Shown here: piece after piece, positions 18,001 through 21,887 of the stretch
Position numbering within the stretch: position 1 is the first letter of the stretch
Layout of the letters: every line of letters begins with the position of its first letter
From: Verrucomicrobiota bacterium
Lineage (GTDB): Bacteria; Verrucomicrobiota; Verrucomicrobiia; Opitutales; Oceanipulchritudinaceae
Assembly (NCBI GenBank): GCA_009908535.1
Contig: JAAAOD010000180.1
Location: forward strand, 1-26,168
DNA length: 26,168 bases
Direction: 5' to 3'
The notes under the pieces: generated by a model
Databases searched by the model: none
What the model was told of the DNA's origin: nothing
The model's input: the letters and a program-made list of their open reading frames with translations, nothing else
Program-made: the position numbers and the translations under genes

Positions 18001-18013
18001 GTATCTGATGCAT
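9026..18013 (-). CDS. Giant secreted beta-helix / RHS-repeat protein (2995 aa)
   Basis: A signal peptide (1-29, ending PFTLPA) is followed by five right-handed beta-helix repeats (about 35-1010) that close with GGWWGSASGP. Next come a PKD-like domain (about 1040-1095, FAWDFGDG), a CARDB-like domain (about 1115-1230), a PPC-like domain (about 1250-1335), an IPT/TIG-like segment (about 1345-1415) and an RHS entry domain (about 1645-1750, GILGYGWTHNWEKH). About twenty YD repeats follow (about 1755-2330). No canonical RHS core motif or recognised toxin appears. A hydrophobic stretch lies at about 2546-2583. The C-terminus has a DPNQK..GFGE module (about 2615-2800), a fibronectin-III-like domain and a terminal FYRV-type module. 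The start is supported by GGGAGGGA just upstream. The role is probably a cell-surface or released adhesin or carbohydrate-binding protein; a polymorphic toxin is less likely. Confidence 0.88.
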   Translation of the reverse strand: MHQILVWTRRQLHLAGFIMAGLPFTLPAETEVGGTISGDTTWNLAGSPYIVDSTVTVAAEANLTINPGVEVIFSRYHSIHVYGTINALGTAAAPIVFKGDETNPGWWHSIDIFDEGDGSFRYCEFHHSGYSRGAAINMEGTGTLSVRNCLFKDNSYAGLRIAEGFSSLIMENNRFEENAAGIRLGSNVSFSSTTDQFSGNTTGPVVVGSLTQTVDVEWKLAPGAAVYVESTLTVNPGSTFTLREGTVLKFERYKGLEVKGRLVVDGTASQPVRLTDYRDDGVGGDTNNDGDASAPGTGWWKGIHVFEEGSADIRYGRISYAGYWHAAGIRKTGSGELMVRNSTISRTGGSGLYLSAGAERFISENNTFEENTHGLRVGLNTSFTDTTSAFVGNMESQVLADGGVTTANVSWELPSAYAIRLPSTLTVAPEVTLTIAPGTVLKFDRYKDLHVAGTLHARGTSSAPIHFTDYRDDTVGGDTNNNDDTDAPFAGYWGAVNLYDEGSAELDHCVLRYGGYWYDALVRKTGNGDLSLTNCVLEQCSEAGLFISEGSGDFTTAHNVFRNNRYGIRLGPNTSLEDTTSVFADNTEAQVTLDSSTFTADTSFRLSSDYAIVFRGDTTVAEGTTLTLHPGLVAKFRRYKDIVVRGLLLAEGTADKPIIFTDYRDDSAGGDSNGDGAESGPLGGYWSGLVFTGNGSGTLLHCHIGYAGYGYAANIRKEHAGTLTLRHSRLHHGSGAGLYVTQGYASLVSEYNHYANNQAGVRLGPSTSFSDTTSVFTGNARAPVLLDGGTHEVDVEWRLSSRYAMVMDSSQTVGTDVHLTLHPGLVLKFDRYKELTVAGDLVALGTPGSPIVFTAELDDSAGGDTNGDGAGSEPSPGYWSCITILDSGSARLLHCRQRYGGYRHGTGIAAREGSRLSMENCELRNNYGSGLLLDKASPELTITRCRFLDNDHGVQVLNVPRTVVLEACSYVGNEEYGVRNSGSEAADARGGWWGSASGPYHAEANPEGTGDAVTDGVLFDPWRRSESLGLIRAPMRSGSIVAGDTLRFLGEAGMDPGATFAWDFGDGRTSQVRDPGLITFPTPGNRTVLFRTLLDGVPQPYPDSRQYAIVADDGQRPDIVVDRFEVPDALGIGEPATLHYTIRNAGPGDLAETTWTDRLYLSADAHLDRTDQQLTESVRTRALAAEEFAEMPIALTLPPLVEGDRFLLLSVDDDWDILDLHRLNNHAGAEVTVSVPALADGIVMEGMHGIGRVEKYYKFTATPEMANLLVEFTTAFSGLELLLRHGKLPSEDAFDHRFPSGRFVLSSPASGSWYLLVRGDSIPAGGTFDLLVSSEDLVLQSATPESQDTDSPLELNVRGAGFVPPLQVSLLSSNDTLYAAESVEIHGYSSLTARFPAGALPPNRYDLEVRKGESTANLPGAIEMVSGGEADFHVNIISPEAMGYHQLATLFVEYENRGTAPMPAPMLLITALQNGRPGALFTLDRNHLSRGFWTSAVPDGFTTSIRLLASGEESGILQPGEKMSVPVYYAGWLKPWDFSYPPFEFKVVAFEADDPQPLDLPALKTALRPPDLEGEAWDAVWGNFTASVGATVGSMVRALSGSALYLHRLGCEVRDLNRLLAFEMTKARGMHGPLSELVADVDLVPHQGRLSLSFSRSFPRHLSQRYRKGILGYGWTHNWEKHLRFMEDGTLHLHHGNGAVRSFEPDSRGSGYFPSTGDPASLRKISGGAYRLTLPNGRRYRFGPQGKLLEVADRHGNAVTLSYAGDRLVRLDHSNGVYLVLTYTGSGYLDRIEDSFGRFVRYRYDAAGHLIQLNTADGRAVDYDYEKDGNPVRKHALTKVDLPGDVVHRFTYDANGRLASRSNAASSISYAYEQGAILSTDGEGNQSALAFNHFGLLCRVTDPEGGITRLAYDADHRNLSTTGPDGTRIRYSYGTDGNLRRLVNQNGEEWAWEYGPYGQVAKTVHPNGSFTKVSYDINGYPEWVQFPDGSKERFQFDGQGRLVQQVDPLGNTTTTSYNAAGELDTVVAPDDSTRSFTWNAQRRLTEAGNTEGDTELGYDDGGRLTSVTFANGLSLAYEYDEAGRRSKVTYPGGAETRYAYDAAGRLGHVLDGTGSTIVEYLYDQAGRLAERRYGSGARTVYERNGRGQVLTQQTYSPRGELTSGFEATYDINGLPVTYATPQGTYQYSHDRAGRLREESFTPTGESARVITYHRDTNGDLVSITREGEVLPVTTDANGRITGVGDTEATYDASGNLQTRTVDGEVATYSFDPTGNLTGMECGGDAYAVDYDALGFPMRLTTPEGRRDYLWDLAAGPRLLGEYNASGDPVRRFHFGHGMEMAARAAQSWFTVFDPLQGNPVEALAAGPAPTKTAGAEPALFYPYSLPYLEADPFVPDPVFNGEVLDGFLTLGRYALNPSAAIGEWAVQGGGLDYTIGNVVRNSYVSFGSGGLALFGSADLANRGLGNLTNIRVVITDVPDFLSDGLDFLGSNDAFGNTLNGLSLLTSGVEVIDGISQTWEEGRSVDMVDVINPFGSLDDGTNKIRHGIATAALTGAGMLLGTTAAVASFPVAATVAGVASIAAFISDNTGGWQEEFWIWWDDLDVTGERIRGSAMIGSRDPNQKLGVNGFGEANYVAPDALLAYRIDFENHSGASAPAQVVMIRDPLPAEVNSATFRILEVGFGDLVLPVPPDARFFEETVEYAYEDDDYSFAIEVHVSVRIEDGEMIALFTSLDPETGLPPPVDTGFLPPEPEKDEEGAYVPGEGRGQGYVSYAVHPLPDLPSGTEIRNIATIQFDFSLEIDTNQVDPLDPAKGTDPDKEALVTIDADIPVMTMGAMEELSTSLVPVHWNGASASGMGTFDVYVRPVGGSWEAWLTATERTAAVFIGDPGTEYEFYVVGTNNVGVAAEFDPQALVSSTAGSGPMPITIRHLPGEAPVVSWMGWSGLHYQVQSSGDGFHWSDRGSVHQTVEEEAEMQWTDTEYSGSGCRFYRVMAF
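11030..12750 (-). repeat. RHS/YD repeat array within the giant gene
   Basis: About twenty degenerate units of roughly 20-25 residues, of the form YDxxGRL...xxDGTxxxYxY; examples are YRYDAAGHLIQL, FTYDANGRLASRS, YEYDEAGRRSKVTYPGG and YAYDAAGRLGHVLDG. In structurally known RHS/YD proteins such units wind into a hollow beta-cocoon that encloses a C-terminal domain. Here the array runs into GEYNASGDPVRRFHFGHGME and then departs from the usual core sequence. Confidence 0.85.
15040..17900 (-). repeat. Five tandem beta-helix repeat units (about 580 bp period) in the giant gene
   Basis: Units begin near 17896, 17375, 16795, 16218 and 15637, each starting D(V/T)xWxL or a near variant. Recurring landmarks are TLTxxPGxVLKFxRYKxLxVxG, a GT..PIxFTDYRDD segment, GYW, then YAGY, and (F)xDTTSxFxGN. 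Units 2-5 carry an acidic GGDTNxDGxxxxP insert resembling a calcium-binding loop; unit 1 lacks it and is about 60 bp shorter. Protein identity between units is moderate, so the duplication is old. Confidence 0.85.
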
Positions 18014-18018
18014 ATTCC

Positions 18019-18034
18019 CTCCCTTTTTTGGGAG
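18019..18034 (-). promoter_or_regulatory. Small hairpin over the ribosome-binding site of the giant gene
   Basis: CTCCC-TTTTTT-GGGAG (plus strand) reads on the minus strand as CTCCCAAAAAAGGGAG. Its 3' arm is part of the Shine-Dalgarno GGGAGGGA for the ATG at 18013. The five-pair stem is weak but could lower initiation. A second short dyad GGGAAATTCCC lies just upstream. Confidence 0.3.
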
Positions 18035-18072
18035 AGATTAGGGAATTTCCCGGTAAAGGCTACCCAAAAAAC

Positions 18073-19242
18073 TCAGGATGTCTCCGTACCCGTCGTCCAT
18101 GCCTTCAGGTACTTTTCACGGAACAAGCGCCAGGCCACGACAAAGAACGCCGTCAACGGAATGGCGAGGATCATGCCGAGAAGGCCGTTCAGGGCCGTCC
18201 CCCAGAAGAAAATGGCGATGATGATGGTGAGCGGATGCAGACCGGTCCGGTTTCCCATGATCTTCGGCGTAAGGAAATACCCCTCGACCAGTTGCACCGC
18301 GATGAACACTCCAAGCGCGATCAGGACAAGGACAGGCCCGCCCTCCGGCTGAAACCATGCGATCGGTAAAACCGTCCCCAACCCGAGGACCGTCCCAAGA
18401 TAGGGGATGATGTTCAGCAGGCCGATGGCGATGCCGATGGCGAATCCAAGGTGAATGCCCGCAATGCTGAAACCAAGGGCGAGGAGAACCCCCATGATAA
18501 GACCAATGACGATCTGGCCCTGGAAAAAGGTGCCGAGACTGGTGGCGAACTGGTGCCCGAGATAAATGATATCCTCTCGGATGTCCTTCCGGACCCATGA
18601 CAGTTGCTGTTCGATCTGCCGCCGGGAGACGTGTCCCGAGCGGAGAAAAAAGAAGAGATAGACCGGCACGATCGCCGCCGCGGCCGCCGTTGAAAAAACG
18701 GAAAAGAAATAATCCCTTCCCACCGCCGCGGTCGACAGCAGCAGCGATTGGACGTTTTCGGAGAGGCGCTGCTCGAACTCCTGCGCAAGGGCCGACAGCG
18801 GCTGTTCCCCGACGGTTTCCTTGAGGTAATTCAGCAACTGCGGGAAACGGGCCGCCAGAATCTCCCGCAATCCCTCGTAGATGGCAGGAATGGAACGGAT
18901 CAATTGCACCGCTTGCTCGAGGAGGATGGGGATGATCCAGAAGAGCCCCACGGCAAGGACGAGAACCACCAGAATATAGAGGACAATCACCCCGCCGGTT
19001 CGGTTCAGGCGGCTGTTCTCCTCCATGTAACTCACCACCGGTCGCAGCAGCATGGCCAGAATCCCGGCGATGGCGAGCGGGAGAAGGACGCCTGAAAAAT
19101 GGCCCACAAACGACCGCAGCAGGAGAAATAAACCAAAGAGGAGGGCAAAGATGATAAAGAGGGAAAGCCCGGCCAAAGCGGTGGTGATCAGGCGGTGTTG
19201 GAATGGGGTCAGGCTGAGGCCGTTGCGCTGCGGTTCGGTCAT
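18073..19242 (-). CDS. AI-2E (PerM/TqsA-type) family membrane protein
   Basis: A 389-residue polytopic protein with the family plan. Early spans (LAGLSLFIIFALLFGLFLLL; PLAIAGILAMLLRPVVSYMEE) lead to a soluble helical section (about 110-200) with IPAIYEGLREILAARFPQLL. Later spans include GQIVIGLIMGVLLALGFSIAG and NIIPYLGTVLGLGTVLP, with the late signature GLHPLTIIIAIFFWGTALNG and LAIPLTAFF. Some family members export autoinducer-2, others are Na+/H+ antiporters or of unknown substrate, so the substrate is not predicted. The start is placed at ATG 19242; in-frame sequence further upstream translates REP-like repeat DNA and is unlikely to be coding. The giant gene begins 59 bases downstream on the same strand without an obvious terminator between them. 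Confidence 0.88.
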   Translation of the reverse strand: MTEPQRNGLSLTPFQHRLITTALAGLSLFIIFALLFGLFLLLRSFVGHFSGVLLPLAIAGILAMLLRPVVSYMEENSRLNRTGGVIVLYILVVLVLAVGLFWIIPILLEQAVQLIRSIPAIYEGLREILAARFPQLLNYLKETVGEQPLSALAQEFEQRLSENVQSLLLSTAAVGRDYFFSVFSTAAAAAIVPVYLFFFLRSGHVSRRQIEQQLSWVRKDIREDIIYLGHQFATSLGTFFQGQIVIGLIMGVLLALGFSIAGIHLGFAIGIAIGLLNIIPYLGTVLGLGTVLPIAWFQPEGGPVLVLIALGVFIAVQLVEGYFLTPKIMGNRTGLHPLTIIIAIFFWGTALNGLLGMILAIPLTAFFVVAWRLFREKYLKAWTTGTETS

Positions 19243-19584
19243 GTGTCGGAGCGGTTGCGTTCGGCGGCCATTCAGGCAGGAAGCCGAACCGCTGGCAAGA
19301 CCCGGGTGCGGACCTGGGCATTCCCCGTAGCGAACGGGCGACAGCCGTTCGGATCCCGTAGCGAACGGGCGACAGCCGTTCGGATCCCGTAGCGAACGGG
19401 CGACAGCCGTTCGGACAACCTGGGCCAAACCGCTATCGCTGGTTCGCTACTCCGCAAAACCTCACGACTTCGGCTACGGCTCAGGTGCCGCGACTACCGG
19501 AAGGTCCAGAGGAGCGCGGGAGAGAGGCCGCGGAAGCGGGAATCGTTGACAAGAGGGGAAAGAGGGGCGGTGAAAACCTGACGC
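19243..19584. other. Noncoding interval with REP-like and other inverted repeats
   Basis: No plausible gene lies here. Besides the three 31-bp tandem units (19324-19416), AGCGG-N5-TTCGGC near 19250-19265 pairs with GCCGAACCGCT near 19292-19302. GTTCGCTAC near 19441-19449 is an inverted partial copy of the unit core GTAGCGAAC. It separates the minus-strand AraC gene (end 19585) from the minus-strand permease gene (start 19242), so it may hold the AraC gene's 3' end and the permease promoter, though I could not identify hexamers. Confidence 0.55.
19324..19416. repeat. Three tandem 31-bp REP-like units
   Basis: Units at 19324-19354, 19355-19385 and 19386-19416 are identical except for the last base of the third. 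Each holds two overlapping inverted repeats: CCCGT-AGCGA-ACGGG, and CGAACGG-GCGACAG-CCGTTCG. Adjacent units can also pair through CCGTTCG and CGAACGG. There are no spacers and no cas genes, so this is not CRISPR. It resembles repetitive extragenic palindromes; no RAYT transposase is in the window. Confidence 0.85.
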
Positions 19585-20337
19585 CTACCGTTTCCCAAGG
19601 AGGCGGGAAAGGTTCCGGGCGCTCCCGAAACCGCTCGCGCGAGCCACTTCCTCAAGGCCGAGCCCTCCGCCAAGGAGGAGGGACTTTGCCGTTGCGAGGC
19701 GAAGCTCCCGCAGCATGGCGGCCGGGCCTTTCCCGTAGCGCCTTGTGAACTCGCGGCTCAGGTGCTCGCGGCTGACACCGGCATCGGCGGCCAGCCATTT
19801 GATATTGAAAGGCGAGCGATGATGGTTGTGAAGGTAGTGGTAACAGAATAGGATGGGATCCCGGGCCTGTTCCCTCTGTTCCTGTTCACGAAGGATGGAG
19901 AGGAGAAGGCTGTACGCGAGTTCGCTGGCCTGCAGGCGGTCCTCGAAGGCCGCCTGGCTGAACAAACGCAGGATGCGCCGCAGTTTGAACAAGGCTTCCC
20001 CTCGGGGCTGCATTCCGGGGAGGGGTCCATGCTGCTGCCGTAGGCGTTGCCCGAGGGAAACGGCCGGGTCTCCTCCGAGAGCCACCCATTCCAGTTCGTA
20101 TGGCCGCGTGCTGTCACCGGAAAACCAATACACGCTGTCCTCCGGAGGGAGCGCGACAAAGGCCTTCCCCGCCGTAACAGGGAAAACCTCCTTCCCAAGG
20201 CGGAAATGGCAGCTTCCTTTGCAGGTGTACTGGATGATCACATGTTCGCTTCCCCGGTCCCGGTTATCGTAGCGGTAGACCGGGGAGTTCACGCTCTGCC
20301 TCCCGGCCGAGAGAATCTGCACCAAAGGTTCCGGCAT
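19585..20337 (-). CDS. AraC-family transcriptional regulator
   Basis: The N-terminal sugar-binding (cupin-like) half has the pattern HVIIQYTCKGSCHFRLG, VFPVTAGKAFVALPPED and YELEWVALGGD. The C-terminal quarter is a double helix-turn-helix: FNIKWLAADAGVSREHLSRE FTRRYGKGPAAML (split here) and GLEEVARASGFGSARNLSRLL. The frame is open to ATG 20424, but I prefer ATG 20337 (250 aa). It starts close to the domain (MPEPLVQILSAG) and sits just after an apparent promoter, and the longer form would leave only eight bases to the divergent GH4 gene. It lies head-to-head with GH4 and is the obvious candidate to control the sugar cluster in response to a released sugar. Confidence 0.88.
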   Translation of the reverse strand: MPEPLVQILSAGRQSVNSPVYRYDNRDRGSEHVIIQYTCKGSCHFRLGKEVFPVTAGKAFVALPPEDSVYWFSGDSTRPYELEWVALGGDPAVSLGQRLRQQHGPLPGMQPRGEALFKLRRILRLFSQAAFEDRLQASELAYSLLLSILREQEQREQARDPILFCYHYLHNHHRSPFNIKWLAADAGVSREHLSREFTRRYGKGPAAMLRELRLATAKSLLLGGGLGLEEVARASGFGSARNLSRLLGKR

Positions 20338-20343
20338 TCCATT

Positions 20344-20372
20344 GATATCACAAATTGTCTTCTTCCTGTCAA
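20344..20372 (-). promoter_or_regulatory. Candidate promoter of the araC-type gene
   Basis: On the minus strand a perfect TTGACA (20367-20372) is followed by a 17-base spacer and GATATC (20344-20349) preceded by TGT, which makes an extended -10 (TGnGATATC). The predicted transcription start falls at or just before ATG 20337, implying a leaderless or very short-leader message. Confidence 0.45.
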
Positions 20373-20432
20373 CGAATGGAAGTTGCCGGACCGGGGCCGC
20401 TTCTCTCAGCATACAGAAATACATACAGCGCC

Positions 20433-21887
20433 ATGACGAAGAAAAAGACCCCCCGAAAAGCGGCCAGAGCGAAGGACCTCGGCCACGCTGAACATTCGAA
20501 AAGCTCCCGTACTGCCGGACTTCCCGGAAAGATGGAGCGGCCCGTAAAAGTCACCTTCATCGGGGCCGGTAGCGGATTTGCCGCCCGTATCTCGACGGAT
20601 CTGATGAGCATTCCCGGCAACAACGGCGGCACCTTCGTCCTCGTCGATATTGACGGGGAGCGCCTCCAGCGGATGGAGAAACTCGTTACCCGGATCAAAG
20701 AGGCGCTCGGGGCTGACAAATGGGAAATTGTCGCGGACACCGACCGGACAAAGGTGCTGCCCGGGAGCGATTATGTGGTCAATTCCATCGAGGTCAGCGG
20801 CGTGGAATGCGTCCGCCTCGACAATGACATCCCGGCCAAATACGGGATCGACCAGTGCATCGGCGATACCATCGGCCCCGGCGGCCTCTTCAAGGCATTG
20901 CGCACGGGTCCGGTCCTTCTCGAAATTCTCCGGGATGTCCGCGAACTGGCGCCCCGGGCGATCTTTCTCAATTATACCAATCCAATGGCTGCCCTCTGCC
21001 TGGCGGCCTTTCGCTCCATTCCGGAGGTCCCCCTTGTCGGCCTCTGCCACAGCGTGCAGGGAACAAGCGACCTCATGGCAAAGGAGGCCGGGGTCCCTTA
21101 CGAGGAACTGCGCTGGGAGTGCGCCGGCATCAACCATCTCGCATGGTTCACCAGGTTGGAGCACAGGGGGCAGGACCTGTATCCGATGCTCATGACAAAA
21201 TGGGAGAAGGAGCTGCAGGACCACCTGAAAGGGAAGACCGGCCCGAAGGATATCGTCCGAAAGGACATGGCCCTTCATTTTGGAGGGTTCATCACCGAAT
21301 CCAGCGGCCACCTTTCCGAGTACCTTCCTTATTACCGCAAGCGGAAGGACCTCGTCCGGGGCTACATGCTTCCAAAGTACGAGGGGGAAAGCAGCTTCTA
21401 CGCGAACAACTGGCCGAAATGGCGGGAGAATTCCGATACCGAGCGGGACAGGATGATTTCCGGGGAGGAGGAACTCAAGCTGGATCGCAGCTGGGAATAC
21501 GGTTCCTTTATCGTCGAAGCCCGCGAAAAGGGCATGCCATACCGGATCCACGGCAATGTCTACAACACCTCCAACGCCGGGGCGGGGCAGCTCATTGCCA
21601 ACCTTCCCGCCGACGGCTGCGTCGAGGTGCCCGTCATGGTCGACGAAAACGGGCTGAATCCCTGCCGGGTAGGGAAACTTCCGCCGCAGATGGCCTCCGT
21701 TTGCACGAGCAACATGGCGGTCTTCGACCGCATGGCCGACGCCATCATTCACAAGAGCAGGGAGGCCGCCGTGCACGCCCTGCTGCTCGACCCGCTTACC
21801 GCCGCGGTCTGCTCGCCCCGCGAGATCAAGGCGATGGCGATGGAGCTTTTCGAAGCGGAAAAGGACTACCTGCCGGGATTCGCCTGA
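20433..21887 (+). CDS. melA: GH4 family alpha-galactosidase-like glycosidase
   Basis: GH4 enzymes are cytoplasmic and cleave by an NAD+- and divalent-metal-dependent redox elimination mechanism. Seen here: the dinucleotide loop KVTFIGAGSGFA (39-50), acidic strand end LVDID (70-74), DTIGPGG (145-151), FLNYTNPMAA (178-187), the metal-site cysteine in GLCHSVQGT (203-211) and the histidine of CAGINHLAWF (230-239). The CHSVQGT and AGINH pattern fits alpha-galactosidase (MelA type); alpha-galacturonidases are also GH4, so substrate is not certain. There is no signal peptide. The first 33 residues are a basic extension not seen in typical members; ATG 20532 (MERPVKV) would remove it and may be the real start. 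The gene is divergent from the AraC regulator and overlaps the convergent rhamnosidase by 22 bases at the 3' ends. Confidence 0.88.
   Translation: MTKKKTPRKAARAKDLGHAEHSKSSRTAGLPGKMERPVKVTFIGAGSGFAARISTDLMSIPGNNGGTFVLVDIDGERLQRMEKLVTRIKEALGADKWEIVADTDRTKVLPGSDYVVNSIEVSGVECVRLDNDIPAKYGIDQCIGDTIGPGGLFKALRTGPVLLEILRDVRELAPRAIFLNYTNPMAALCLAAFRSIPEVPLVGLCHSVQGTSDLMAKEAGVPYEELRWECAGINHLAWFTRLEHRGQDLYPMLMTKWEKELQDHLKGKTGPKDIVRKDMALHFGGFITESSGHLSEYLPYYRKRKDLVRGYMLPKYEGESSFYANNWPKWRENSDTERDRMISGEEELKLDRSWEYGSFIVEAREKGMPYRIHGNVYNTSNAGAGQLIANLPADGCVEVPVMVDENGLNPCRVGKLPPQMASVCTSNMAVFDRMADAIIHKSREAAVHALLLDPLTAAVCSPREIKAMAMELFEAEKDYLPGFA

Noticed and set aside
19324..19416. CRISPR array
   Set aside because: The three 31-bp units abut with no spacers, and no cas genes are present.
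18073..19428. Longer AI-2E frame starting at 19428
   Set aside because: The extra N-terminal residues translate the tandem REP-like units (repeated CRPFATG and LSPVRYG-type words), so the start is placed at 19242.
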